In this document: positions 53,916 to 63,314 of the stretch, in pieces
How positions within the stretch are numbered: the stretch's first letter is position 1
How the letters are laid out: every line of letters begins with the position of its first letter
From: an uncultured Alphaproteobacteria bacterium
GTDB taxonomy: Bacteria > Pseudomonadota > Alphaproteobacteria > Rhodobacterales > Rhodobacteraceae
DNA: 64,000 nt
NCBI GenBank assembly: GCA_902573735.1
Contig: CACGLH010000005.1
Location: 1 to 64,000 of the forward strand
Direction: 5' to 3'
Program-made: the position numbers and the translations under genes
The notes under the pieces: generated by a model
Databases searched by the model: none
Seen by the model: only the letters and a program-made list of their open reading frames with translations
Told to the model about the DNA's origin: nothing

Positions 53916-55178
53916 GTGACAATAAATATTGATAAACTTAAAAATGGTATAAGAGTTGTAACTGAGGAGATTCCATCAATTGAAAGTGTATCTGTTGGAA
54001 TCTGGATAAATGCAGGAAGTCGAAATGAAAAAAAAATAGAAAACGGGATTGCCCATTTTCTAGAGCATATGGCATTTAAAGGAACTGAAAAAAGAAGTGC
54101 TTTACAGATTGCAGAAGAAATTGAAAGTGTTGGTGGATTTATCAATGCATATACTAGTAGAGAAATAACGTGTTATTATGCAAAAGTTTTAAAAAATCAT
54201 TTACCATTAGCTGTCGATATACTTTCAGATATAATTAGTAACTCTATATTCAATGAACAAGAAATTGAGATTGAAAAAGGGGTTATCATTCAGGAAATTG
54301 GTCAAATGAAAGATACCCCTGATGATGTAATTTTCGAATTACTTCAAAAAGAAGCCTTTGCTGATACGGAATTGGGAAGATCTATTTTAGGTTCAGCTGA
54401 GAATATAAATTCTTTTCAAAGGGAAAACTTTATTAATTTTATTGATAATAATTATTTTGCAGAAAAAATAGTTTTATGTGCAGCTGGTAATTTAAAACAT
54501 AAAGATTTATGCAAGTTAGCCTCATCCTTGCAAGATATTAAAGAGTTAAAAAAACCTTTATCAAAAAATAAAGTTTTATTTAAAGGTGGAGAAAAAAGGG
54601 TTATTAAAGATCTTGAACAAGCACATTTCGCAGTAGGTTTTGAAGCACCAAATTTAAAAAGCCCTAAACTCTTTGCTGGTAAAGTCTTTTCTGTAATAAT
54701 GGGAGGGGGTATGTCATCTAGACTCTTCCAAGAGATTAGAGAAAAAAGAGGTCTTTGTTATTCAATAGGTACTTCATTTGATTGTTATTCAGATAACGGA
54801 ATTTTTTTGTCCTATGCTGGAACATCAGGAGATAAGGTAAAAGAGCTTTCAGAAGTAATCGCAAGTGAATTTAAGGATTCAATTACCAATATTAATGAAA
54901 CTGAAGTTGATAGAGCCAAGACACAATTAAGATCAAGTTTATTAATGGGACTTGAAAACTCGTCTAGTAGAAGCGAAAGGCTGGCAAGGGGATTAATAAT
55001 TTGGGATAAAATTGTTGAAGTACAAGAGACCATTTCTAAAATTGATTCTGTCAGTTTGCAAGATGTTAGAAACTTTGGTGTAGAAATGTTTCATAATTCT
55101 TCTCCCGCAATGGCTTTATATGGAAAAGTTGAAGATGCTTTAGATATTAATCAATTTTCTCAAAAACTTCTGAATTGA
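53916..55178 (+). CDS. M16 family zinc metallopeptidase (processing-peptidase-like)
   Basis: M16 peptidase of 420 residues, similar to the beta subunit of mitochondrial processing peptidase. The inverted zinc motif HFLEH is at 47-51 (His47, Glu50, His51), followed by FKGTEKR and IEIEKGVIIQEI with the distal glutamate. The second half is the non-catalytic M16 domain (GGGMSSRLFQEIREKRGLCYSI). GTG start at 53916, one base after thrC. Confidence 0.95.
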   Translation: MTINIDKLKNGIRVVTEEIPSIESVSVGIWINAGSRNEKKIENGIAHFLEHMAFKGTEKRSALQIAEEIESVGGFINAYTSREITCYYAKVLKNHLPLAVDILSDIISNSIFNEQEIEIEKGVIIQEIGQMKDTPDDVIFELLQKEAFADTELGRSILGSAENINSFQRENFINFIDNNYFAEKIVLCAAGNLKHKDLCKLASSLQDIKELKKPLSKNKVLFKGGEKRVIKDLEQAHFAVGFEAPNLKSPKLFAGKVFSVIMGGGMSSRLFQEIREKRGLCYSIGTSFDCYSDNGIFLSYAGTSGDKVKELSEVIASEFKDSITNINETEVDRAKTQLRSSLLMGLENSSSRSERLARGLIIWDKIVEVQETISKIDSVSLQDVRNFGVEMFHNSSPAMALYGKVEDALDINQFSQKLLN

Positions 55179-55189
55179 TTACAATTTAA

Positions 55190-55774
55190 ATGAATTTGTT
55201 TTCAAAGTCTAAACCACTAATATTATCAGAAAGACTAATTTTAAGATTACCTTTATTAACAGATTACAAAAGCTGGGTAATCTTAAGAAGAAAATCTGAA
55301 GATTTTTTAAACAAATGGGAACCAGAAAAGGATTCTAATTATTATTCAAAAACTAACTTTAACCAAAGGGTAAAATGGGCGAAAAAAAACTTCAATTCTA
55401 AAAAGGTTATTCATCTTTTTATTTTTTTACGTTCCAACAATCATTTGGTAGGAGGAATAACTTTGGATAATATACGGTACGGACCTTTCCAATCAGCAAC
55501 ATTAGGGTATTGGCTAGGTGAAGAATTTTCTAAAAAGGGAATTATGACTGAAAGCCTAGTTTCATTAATAAGATATGCTAATAAAGATTTAGGTATCTCA
55601 AGAATAGAAGCAGCAACTTTACCTACAAATTTCGCTTCAAGAAGATTGTTAGAAAAGTCTAATTTCAAATATGAAGGTGTTGGTCAATACTTTTTACAAA
55701 TAAAGGGAAAATGGGAACACCATATTTTATATGCAAATATTTGTGATTTGAGAAAAATTCGATTGAAAAATTAA
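55190..55774 (+). CDS. GNAT family N-acetyltransferase (RimJ/RimL-like)
   Basis: Acetyltransferase of 194 residues with ERLILRLPLLTDYKSWVILR at the start, LGYWLGEEFSKKGIMTESL as the acetyl-CoA loop, and GISRIEAATLPTNFASRRLLEKSNFKYEG near the end. This is the RimJ/RimL type that acetylates protein N-termini, including ribosomal proteins. It follows the M16 gene by 11 bases and its stop abuts the FAD oxidase start. Confidence 0.9.
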   Translation: MNLFSKSKPLILSERLILRLPLLTDYKSWVILRRKSEDFLNKWEPEKDSNYYSKTNFNQRVKWAKKNFNSKKVIHLFIFLRSNNHLVGGITLDNIRYGPFQSATLGYWLGEEFSKKGIMTESLVSLIRYANKDLGISRIEAATLPTNFASRRLLEKSNFKYEGVGQYFLQIKGKWEHHILYANICDLRKIRLKN

Positions 55775-57193
55775 ATGGGAAAAAATATGACTTCTAACCT
55801 AAGTCAATTTATAAAATTTTTGAAAGAAGAAATAAGTGAAAATCAGATCAGTAGTGCAAATACTATTGATATAATTGACCCTAGAGACAGACTTGAAAAT
55901 AAGTCAGAAATTTGTGTCAAACCAAAAAACACACAGGAAATTTCAAAAATACTTAAATTAGCAAATAAGTTTACAATACCGATTATACCAATTGGTGGAA
56001 GTACTGGTTTGGTTGGGGGTCAAATTGCTTCGCAATCTAATCATGTTACATTATCTCTAGAGAAATTAGATACCATTAAATTTTTCAAAGAAAGCAATTT
56101 GTTATATGTACAATCTGGAGCTATTTTATCTAATATTAAGAAATTAGCTTTTAATAATGGAAGACTTTTTCCATTGTCACTTGCTTCAGAAGGATCATGT
56201 CAAATAGGCGGAAATTTGGCTACTAATGCAGGTGGGTTGAACGTTATAAAATATGGTAATGTTAGGGATTTATGTTTGGGATTGGAGGCAGTGTTGCCTT
56301 GTGGTCAAATTGTTTCAACTATGAAGCCATTAAAAAAAAATAATATGGGATTTGATTTAAAAAACCTATTAATTGGATCAGAAGGAACATTAGGTATAAT
56401 TACTTCAACAATATTAAAAACATTTCCAATTCCAAAAGATCCCATTTCAATTTTTTTATCAATAAACAATTTGGCAAATGTATTATTTGTGTTTGAGTTA
56501 ATTTCTAGAGAGTTTAGTGAAAGAATTTTAGCTTTTGAATTAATAAAAATGACAGGTATAGATTTCATTGAAGAGACCGGATTTACAATTAAAAATCCTT
56601 TTAATAAAAAAACAAATTGGAAAGTTCTCATTGAAATAGATGTTAATATAGGCCGAATTAATTTGGGGGAAATTATAGAAAATACATTTTATGATTTACT
56701 CTTAGAAAATAAAATAGTTGAAGTATTTTTTGCCACTAATATTAATCAAAGGAATGAATTTTGGAAAATTAGAGAATTAATCCCTGCTGCAAATAGAAAA
56801 AAAGGTTCTATTTGTTCGAATGATATATCTGTTCCCATAGAAAAAATTCCAGAATTTATAAAAAAATTAGATAACTCCATTTATCAATTTTCAAAAGATG
56901 TTTTAATTAATTGTTTCGGTCATATAGGTGATGGCAATTTACACTATAATCTTTTTCCAAGATCTGAAAATGCTCGAATTGAACTTGAGAAAAATAGAAA
57001 AAAACTTTTAAACATTATAAATGAATTAGTAAATAAATATTCTGGTTCTATTAGTGCCGAACATGGTATTGGCAGATCAAAAATCAAGGAATTATATAAA
57101 TTTGAAGATCCAGGAAAACTTTATATGATGAAATTAATAAAAAATGTTGTTGATCCTAAAAATATATTAAACCCTGGAACTATTTTTTATTAA
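55775..57193 (+). CDS. FAD-binding oxidoreductase (D-2-hydroxyacid dehydrogenase type)
   Basis: FAD-linked oxidase of 472 residues. The FAD domain carries PIIPIGGSTGLVGGQ and EGSCQIGGNLATNAGGLNVIKYG; the C-terminal domain has FGHIGDGNLHYN and SAEHGIGRSK. The family includes D-lactate and D-2-hydroxyglutarate dehydrogenases. It is the last gene of the run from coxB and converges on the flavin reductase gene. Confidence 0.92.
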   Translation: MGKNMTSNLSQFIKFLKEEISENQISSANTIDIIDPRDRLENKSEICVKPKNTQEISKILKLANKFTIPIIPIGGSTGLVGGQIASQSNHVTLSLEKLDTIKFFKESNLLYVQSGAILSNIKKLAFNNGRLFPLSLASEGSCQIGGNLATNAGGLNVIKYGNVRDLCLGLEAVLPCGQIVSTMKPLKKNNMGFDLKNLLIGSEGTLGIITSTILKTFPIPKDPISIFLSINNLANVLFVFELISREFSERILAFELIKMTGIDFIEETGFTIKNPFNKKTNWKVLIEIDVNIGRINLGEIIENTFYDLLLENKIVEVFFATNINQRNEFWKIRELIPAANRKKGSICSNDISVPIEKIPEFIKKLDNSIYQFSKDVLINCFGHIGDGNLHYNLFPRSENARIELEKNRKKLLNIINELVNKYSGSISAEHGIGRSKIKELYKFEDPGKLYMMKLIKNVVDPKNILNPGTIFY

Positions 57194-57202
57194 TAAAGGT
57201 AT

Positions 57203-57805
57203 TTATTTAGGTCTCTCTAGCTCAAATTTTGTATTTATAATTGTATAGTCTTTATAACCCATTCTGGCTACTGGGTTAAAAGTTAGAACATCAAACATCC
57301 CATTTTGTAAGTATTTATCATCAATATGTATTCCTATTACTTTACCTATAACCATATTATTTCTAAAACCTGGAAGTTCCATAATCTTGTATAATTTACA
57401 TTCTAAAGATGCTGGAGATTTTTTTACTCTTGGTACATCTATATTTACACAATTGCTTTTTTCTAATTTGGACAAAATAAATTCATCTGTTTCTTTGGAG
57501 TAATTTCCAGAAGATACGTTCATTTGATTTAATAGTTCCTTACTAACTAAATTTACAACAAAGCATTTTGTATCATAAATATTTTTCAGTGTATCTTTTA
57601 ATGAATTTTCATTTTTTTTTGCACCTGTTATAGAAAACATAACCATAGGAGGATTATCTGAAATTGCATTAAAAAAGCTGTAGGGTGCAAGATTTACATT
57701 TTTATCTTTATCTATAGAAGAAATCCACCCTATTGGCCTAGGAGCAACAATTGCTTTAAAGGGATTATGTGCTAATTTATGGCCTGATTCTGGGTTGTAA
57801 AACAT
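57203..57805 (-). CDS. Flavin reductase family protein
   Basis: A 200-residue split-barrel FMN-binding protein: AHNPFKAIVAPRPIGWISSID, NLAPYSFFNAISDNPPMVMFS and a C-terminal FNPVARMGYKDYT. Members use NAD(P)H to reduce free or bound flavin or are monooxygenase partners. It stands alone, with 110 AT-rich bases before the divergent acetyltransferase. Confidence 0.9.
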   Translation of the reverse strand: MFYNPESGHKLAHNPFKAIVAPRPIGWISSIDKDKNVNLAPYSFFNAISDNPPMVMFSITGAKKNENSLKDTLKNIYDTKCFVVNLVSKELLNQMNVSSGNYSKETDEFILSKLEKSNCVNIDVPRVKKSPASLECKLYKIMELPGFRNNMVIGKVIGIHIDDKYLQNGMFDVLTFNPVARMGYKDYTIINTKFELERPK

Positions 57806-57915
57806 ATATTTGCTTTCAAAAAAAACTTGGTAATGGTGCTTTATTAATTTTATTTAACTATAATGAATTTTCTGATTACTACATTTCCAAATACTAAACA
57901 AATCAAATTTTTTAT

Positions 57916-58413
57916 ATGATTCAATTTAAACACGAAACTGAAAATGATATGCAAGAGGTTGAAGATTTACTTGATTTAGTATTTTCACCATCTAGGAAAA
58001 ATTTAAGTTCTTACTCATTAAGAAAAAATGTTCCTAAAATAAGTACACTTTCTTTTGTGGCTAAGAATAATAAAGGTTCTATAGTAGGTATAATTCGAAA
58101 TTGGCCAATTTTTATTAAAAGCAGAAAAAATCTAGCTCTTTTAATAGGACCAATAGCAGTACATCCTACATTTCAAGGCGAGGGTCTGGGTGCCTATTTA
58201 ATAAATTACTCAATAAAAGAGTCAAGAAAATATGGGTGGGAACGTGCAGTTTTAATTGGTGATATTCAATATTATAAATCTTTTGGTTTTTTTCAGCAAA
58301 ACAACAATAAGATTGATTTTCCTTCACCTACAGATCCACAAAGAATTTTATTGCTTGAAATAAAGAAAAATTCTTTTGATGGAATAAAGGGCAGAGTAAT
58401 AAGATTTTATTAG
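57916..58413 (+). CDS. GNAT family N-acetyltransferase (YhbS-like)
   Basis: Acetyltransferase of 165 residues with an acetyl-CoA loop in LIGPIAVHPTFQGEGLGAYLINYSI and a following WERAVLIGDIQYYKSFGFFQ, the pattern of the YhbS branch. Substrate unknown. It converges on ptsP with ten bases between. In many relatives prfA and prmC occupy this side of ptsP. Confidence 0.88.
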   Translation: MIQFKHETENDMQEVEDLLDLVFSPSRKNLSSYSLRKNVPKISTLSFVAKNNKGSIVGIIRNWPIFIKSRKNLALLIGPIAVHPTFQGEGLGAYLINYSIKESRKYGWERAVLIGDIQYYKSFGFFQQNNNKIDFPSPTDPQRILLLEIKKNSFDGIKGRVIRFY

Positions 58414-58423
58414 GTATGACCAT

Positions 58424-60694
58424 TTAAGTTATAGGGTTATATTTTATATCTTCTAGATGTTGCAGGACGTCATTTCTAACAGTTTCATAATTTGATTCTA
58501 AAGCATTGTCTACAATCTCTTTAATTATTGACAATTTTATATTTCTTATAAGAGATTTTACTGGTGCAATACAGTTTGGTTGCATAGATAAAGTCCTAAA
58601 ACCTAAAGAGCAAAGTACTAAAGCTTCAATAGGTTTTCCAGCATCTTCACCACAAAAACTAAGTGGTATTGTATATTTCTCACTTTTTTTAATTATTAAT
58701 TTTAGGAATGATAAAAAACTATTGCTTAACATATCATACCTTTTTCTAACCTTTTCATTTTCGCGATCTGCTGCAAAGAAAAATTGTTTAAGGTCATTAC
58801 CACCAACCATTAGAAAATCAACATTTTTAAAAAATGAATTAGGTGCAAATGCTAAGCTTGGAACCTCTAACATTGCTCCTATTTTTATTAACTTAGGAAT
58901 AATTCTGTTCCTATTTTTTTCTCTTTTTATTTCTTCTAAAATTAATTCTTTTGCTTCAAAAAACTCTCTGGGCTCTGTTACTAGAGGTATAACTATATTT
59001 AAATTTCTGCCTTTAGCTCCTCTTATCAACGATTGCACTTGCATTTTAAACACACCAGTTCTTTCTAATGTAAGGCGTATTGCTCTCCATCCTAAAGTTG
59101 GGTTGGGTTCAATTTCAGGAGTAATTGTTGGTAGTATTTTATCACCTCCAATATCTAATGTTCTAAAAAATACAGGATTTGGTCCAGCAGAATCTAATAC
59201 TTTACAATAAATTTTTGCTTGCTCGGCTCTTTTTGGTACCTTGCTATTAATTAAAAATTGTAGTTCTGTTCTATACAAACCAACACCATCGGCTCCTGAT
59301 TCATTTAATGATGGTAGATCTGCCATAAGTCCAGCATTCATCATTAGTAAAATTTTGTTTTGATCAAGTGTTCGTGCTTCTTTATTTTTTAAAGCCAAAA
59401 AACTTTTTTTTGCCTTAGTTCTTAGTTCAATTTTGCTGACATATAATTCCATAATAGAATTTTCTGGTCTTAAATGAACTGTTCCTTGATCAGCATCTAA
59501 TATTACAAGATCTCCATTAGATGTTTTATTAATTATGTCTTTTGTTTGTATTAATAGTGGAATGTTTAATGCCCTACAAACTATAGTAGTATGACTGCCA
59601 ACAGAACCATCTTCTAATACTAAACCCTTTAATTCATTTCTCAACGAAACCAACTCTAGAGGGCTAATGTTTCTAGCAACCAAAATAGGTTCTTTTACTT
59701 GATTGAGGTTGAGATGAGTATCTTGGTTGGTAAGAATTTTGAGTAAAATGTTAGATATTTCATAAAATTCAAGTAGTCTTTCTTTAAAATAAAAATTTTG
59801 AACTTTTGTTATTCTAGATTTTATAACCGTTTGTTCTTTTTCTACTGCAACAATTGCTGAAAGGCCACTATCTATGGATGATACCATTCGATTTATCCAA
59901 CTTCTGTCTTCAATCAAAAGTTTATGAGTTTCAAGTATTTCTAAAAAATCTCTTTTCTTTTTGAAGTATTTTTTACTTATAATTTCAGATAATTGATTAT
60001 AAAGTTTACTTATACTCTTTTTAAGTTTTTGTTTTTCAAGTTTTGGATTATCAGCTATTGGATTTTTAATCTTAATTTGGGGTTCCAATAATACTGAAGT
60101 CCCAATCACTATACCTTCTTTTCCTATTGATCCATTTATAGAAAAAGATTTTTTTCTCTCATGAATTAGTTCATTGGTGCCATCTGAATTAGTAAATGCA
60201 CCCAATTCAGCCATTTCAGCAATAACCATTGCAACTATTTCTAATCCATAAATATCATCTTCGGTATACTCTCTATTTTTAAGATTTTGAATTACTAATA
60301 CTCCAAGAATTTTACCTAAGCGTTGAATTGGAACTCCAAGGAAAGAATTATATATTTCTTCACCAGTTTCAGGTAGATATCTAAATCCCTTTGTTTTTGA
60401 TACTTGAGATGTTTTAATGGGTTCAGCGGTTGCAGCAATTTTTCCAACAAGTCCTTGACCAACATTTAATTCAGAATAATGAACAGCTTTTGACTGAAGC
60501 CCTTCGGTAGCATAAAGTTCTAAATTATTTTTTCTATTTAATAAATATATTGAACAAACTTCTGATTTCATAGAAACTGCAATTATCTTTACAATTTTGT
60601 CTAATCTAGCCTGCGCTTCTCCTAGCTCAGAGAGTGTTTCTTTAAGCCGATTTAATAAAACCCTTGAATTGTAATTATTGCCGGGTTGCGTCAT
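58424..60694 (-). CDS. ptsP: Phosphoenolpyruvate--protein phosphotransferase PtsP (EI-Ntr)
   Basis: First enzyme of the nitrogen-related phosphotransferase system. An N-terminal GAF domain (about residues 20-165) is followed by the EI domains: the phosphorylated histidine is in GSVGSHTTIVCRAL, then GADGVGLYRTELQFL, FFRTLDIGGDKILP and LSFCGEDAGKP with the active cysteine. I chose the ATG at 60694 (AAGG upstream), which starts just after the lysC stop; an upstream start at 60727 would overlap lysC by 29 bases. ptsO and ptsN are not in the window. Confidence 0.95.
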   Translation of the reverse strand: MTQPGNNYNSRVLLNRLKETLSELGEAQARLDKIVKIIAVSMKSEVCSIYLLNRKNNLELYATEGLQSKAVHYSELNVGQGLVGKIAATAEPIKTSQVSKTKGFRYLPETGEEIYNSFLGVPIQRLGKILGVLVIQNLKNREYTEDDIYGLEIVAMVIAEMAELGAFTNSDGTNELIHERKKSFSINGSIGKEGIVIGTSVLLEPQIKIKNPIADNPKLEKQKLKKSISKLYNQLSEIISKKYFKKKRDFLEILETHKLLIEDRSWINRMVSSIDSGLSAIVAVEKEQTVIKSRITKVQNFYFKERLLEFYEISNILLKILTNQDTHLNLNQVKEPILVARNISPLELVSLRNELKGLVLEDGSVGSHTTIVCRALNIPLLIQTKDIINKTSNGDLVILDADQGTVHLRPENSIMELYVSKIELRTKAKKSFLALKNKEARTLDQNKILLMMNAGLMADLPSLNESGADGVGLYRTELQFLINSKVPKRAEQAKIYCKVLDSAGPNPVFFRTLDIGGDKILPTITPEIEPNPTLGWRAIRLTLERTGVFKMQVQSLIRGAKGRNLNIVIPLVTEPREFFEAKELILEEIKREKNRNRIIPKLIKIGAMLEVPSLAFAPNSFFKNVDFLMVGGNDLKQFFFAADRENEKVRKRYDMLSNSFLSFLKLIIKKSEKYTIPLSFCGEDAGKPIEALVLCSLGFRTLSMQPNCIAPVKSLIRNIKLSIIKEIVDNALESNYETVRNDVLQHLEDIKYNPIT

Positions 60695-60698
60695 AAAT

Positions 60699-61925
60699 CT
60701 AGACCTTGCTGAGCTCAAATGCCTCATGAAGAGATTGAATAGCCAGTTCTAAGTACTTTCTTTCCAATAGAACAGAAATTTTAATTTCAGAAGTAGAAAT
60801 AACCTTTATATTAATGTTTTCGTCACCTAGTGTCTTAAACATTTTTTTGGCAATACCTGAATGACTTCTCATACCTATTCCAACAATTGATATCTTGGAG
60901 ACTTGCCTATCTACATCTAAATTTCTATAGTGAATTATATTATTTTTTTTCCCCTCTTCTAATGAGTTCTTGGCCATATCAACCTGATCCGTGGGACATG
61001 AAAATGTTACATCAGTTAAGTCATTATCAGATATATTTTGAATTATCATATCAACATTAATGTTGGCTCTAGATAAACAATCAAATACAATTCCTGCAAC
61101 ACCTGGTTTGTCTTTCACTCCAAGAAGAGTTATTTTAGCTTCGTTTTTTGAAAAAGTAATTCCTGATACTACCTTCTTTTCCATAATATCCTCCTCATCG
61201 CATAATAAAGTACCAGAACCTTCATTAAAAGAATTCAGAACGCGTACTTTTACTTTATATTGCATTGCCAATTCAACAGAGCGAGTTTGTAAAACTTTTG
61301 CTCCAAGGGATGCAAGCTCTAACATTTCTTCATAAGAAATTTTGTCTAGTTTTTTTGCATTAGCTGTAATTCGAGGGTCAGTTGTATAAACTCCGTCTAC
61401 ATCAGTATATATATCACATCTTTCAGCACCAATTACTGCAGCTAAAGCTACTGCACTTGTATCTGAGCCACCTCTACCAAGAGTCGTTATCCTATTCTTA
61501 CTACTTATGCCCTGAAATCCAGCAACAATTGCTACCTGCATTCCATTTGTAAATCTTTTCTCTAGATTTTTGGTATTTATATCTAATATCCTAGCATTAG
61601 AATGATTATCGGTGGTTATTATAGGTATTTGCCATCCTTGCCAGCTTCTTGAATTAATACCCTCATTTTGTAAGAGTAAGGCCATGATGCTAGCAGAAAT
61701 ATTTTCTCCAGTTGATAAAATAGCGTCATATTCTCTAGCATCGTAAATTGCAGACACTTCTTTTATTTTTCTAACTAAATTATCAGTTGTAGATCCCATG
61801 GCTGAAACTACGACTATGACATTTTTTTTGTTTTTTACTTCTTCAACAATTTTTAAAATTGCATTTCTCATAATGTTAAGGTCAGCTACTGATGTACCAC
61901 CAAATTTCATTACAATTGTTGACAA
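60699..61925 (-). CDS. lysC: Aspartate kinase
   Basis: Aspartokinase of 408 residues, first step to Lys, Thr and Met. The kinase domain starts MKFGGTSVADLN and has TTLGRGGSDTSAVALAA and CDIYTDVDGVYTTDPR. Two ACT domains follow (GVKDKPGVAGIVFDCLSRANINVDMI and ISIVGIGMRSHSGIAKKMF) for feedback control. TTG at 61923-61925 with GAGGA seven bases upstream; an ATG five codons later is possible. ptsP follows, the usual order in this class. Confidence 0.96.
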   Translation of the reverse strand: MSTIVMKFGGTSVADLNIMRNAILKIVEEVKNKKNVIVVVSAMGSTTDNLVRKIKEVSAIYDAREYDAILSTGENISASIMALLLQNEGINSRSWQGWQIPIITTDNHSNARILDINTKNLEKRFTNGMQVAIVAGFQGISSKNRITTLGRGGSDTSAVALAAVIGAERCDIYTDVDGVYTTDPRITANAKKLDKISYEEMLELASLGAKVLQTRSVELAMQYKVKVRVLNSFNEGSGTLLCDEEDIMEKKVVSGITFSKNEAKITLLGVKDKPGVAGIVFDCLSRANINVDMIIQNISDNDLTDVTFSCPTDQVDMAKNSLEEGKKNNIIHYRNLDVDRQVSKISIVGIGMRSHSGIAKKMFKTLGDENINIKVISTSEIKISVLLERKYLELAIQSLHEAFELSKV

Positions 61926-61970
61926 TTTAAAATCCTCATAATATCTGACTAAAAAATCAATCTAGAATGA

Positions 61971-62393
61971 TTAATTTGTTTTACGATCAATCCATGGAAG
62001 TGGAGTTACAGGTATACCGTCTTCATATAAAGATTTAGCTTCTTTTAAGGTTGTTTTTCCATATATAGATCTTTCAGGAGAATCCCCAAAATGAATTGCT
62101 CTTGCTTCCTTTTCAAAATTTTCACCCACATATTCACAGTTCTTTTCAATTTCTTTTTTTAATTCCTTTAAAATGATCTGCTCATTATTTGGTTTAGATT
62201 TGAGTCCTTCTTTAAGAGGTTTTTTTTCTTTTGAATTAACACTAGGTGACATTAAAGATTTGGATATTGAATTAGAACCACAAGTCTCGCAAGATAGTAA
62301 TCCTTCTTTATTCAATTTATCGTAAGCATCGGAACTACTAAACCAACTTTCAAAATGGTGTAGATTTTCACATTGAAGTTTATACTTAATCAT
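61971..62393 (-). CDS. DUF1178 family protein
   Basis: A 140-residue DUF1178 protein with IKYKLQCENLHHFESWFSSSDAYDKL and a later GLLSCETCGSNSISKSLMSPSV; the CETC pair with upstream Cys and His suggests a zinc ribbon of the FmdB kind. The end (YGKTTLKEAKSLYEDGIPVTPLPW) is typical. Function unknown. It follows gcrA by nine bases and is probably cotranscribed. Confidence 0.9.
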   Translation of the reverse strand: MIKYKLQCENLHHFESWFSSSDAYDKLNKEGLLSCETCGSNSISKSLMSPSVNSKEKKPLKEGLKSKPNNEQIILKELKKEIEKNCEYVGENFEKEARAIHFGDSPERSIYGKTTLKEAKSLYEDGIPVTPLPWIDRKTN

Positions 62394-62402
62394 AATTTAA
62401 TT

Positions 62403-63038
62403 TTAGCTATTAATTTTATTTTGTTTTTTTTCTCTTCTTGTGGTTACAGCTTGAAAAGCAATTGAAACATGAGTTTCACAATAAGGTTTTCCCTGCTCTG
62501 ATGGATGACCACAAAACCAAAATTCTGAAGTCGCGGGGTCTCCAATTGGCCACTTACAAGTTTTCTCAGTTAATTCTAATAAAGAAAGTTTTTTGGCGTT
62601 TTTTTCTATCTTTATCATATTTGCAAGTGTAATTTGGTCAATATCAGCTTCTAATTCACCACTTTCAGACAAAAAGTTATCATTAACTTTGGAAATACTA
62701 TCAGATATATTTTCATTATTAATAAGTTTTTTGATAGAAGGTTTTCTTCCTCTTTTCTTTCCTTTTCTTTTTGAAGATTGCTCTAAATTTGGATTTAATT
62801 TCAAATCAATTGAACTTTTATCAGCTGTCGTAATGTTATCTGACAGTTGCTTGGAAGATTTTTTTGTCCCTTTGGCACTTAATCCTGATCCTCTTTCAGA
62901 CAAACCCAATCTATGAATTTTACCAATTACAGCATTTCTAGAAATGCCTTCACCAAGTTCAACAGCAATTTTACTAGCACTATTTCCACTTTTCCAAAGA
63001 AGTGTAAGTTTTTTAACTCTTTCTTCTGTCCATGCCAT
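62403..63038 (-). CDS. gcrA: Cell cycle regulator GcrA
   Basis: GcrA binds methylated GANTC promoter sites and RNA polymerase sigma70 to control cell-cycle genes. The N-terminal helix-turn-helix (MAWTEERVKKLTLLWKSGNS, RNAVIGKIHRLGLSERG) is well conserved, as is the C-terminal sigma-binding part (KTCKWPIGDPATSEFWFCGHPSEQGKPYCETHV). The linker is long and Lys/Asn/Asp-rich, making 211 residues against about 170 in Caulobacter. Its partner methylase CcrM is not in the window. The ATG has AGGATA upstream. Confidence 0.95.
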   Translation of the reverse strand: MAWTEERVKKLTLLWKSGNSASKIAVELGEGISRNAVIGKIHRLGLSERGSGLSAKGTKKSSKQLSDNITTADKSSIDLKLNPNLEQSSKRKGKKRGRKPSIKKLINNENISDSISKVNDNFLSESGELEADIDQITLANMIKIEKNAKKLSLLELTEKTCKWPIGDPATSEFWFCGHPSEQGKPYCETHVSIAFQAVTTRREKKQNKINS

Positions 63039-63314
63039 AAATATTATCCTGAATTAAAATTTTCTAAACTAATATATAATATAAGATTATAAATAAACTA
63101 TAATTTTGTTTTTTATAGTAATTTTTTTTAAATTTGATTTTTTATACTTCTTATATATGTTAAATTTAATGTAATTATCATAAAATTGAGAATTATATAA
63201 TATTCTTTTATTTTAAAATTTATTTTAAACAGATCATATGTCAGTTAAAATGCCTTTAACACTATATAATAAATCAAATTTAATATAATTTTTTTTGTAA
63301 ATGAGTTTAAATGT
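63039..63314. promoter_or_regulatory. Divergent promoter region between gcrA and argD
   Basis: This 276-base gap, the longest in the window, separates two divergent genes and must hold promoters for both. It is extremely AT-rich. A TATAAT hexamer at 63265-63270 lies 45 bases before argD, and similar -10-like hexamers occur toward gcrA, but no clear -35 box. I see no GANTC site, no coding frame and no RNA fold. Confidence 0.4.

Noticed and set aside
58506-59210. A 234-codon open frame on the plus strand
   Set aside because: It lies wholly opposite ptsP, has no family match and no ribosome-binding site, and is explained by codon bias of ptsP in an AT-rich genome.
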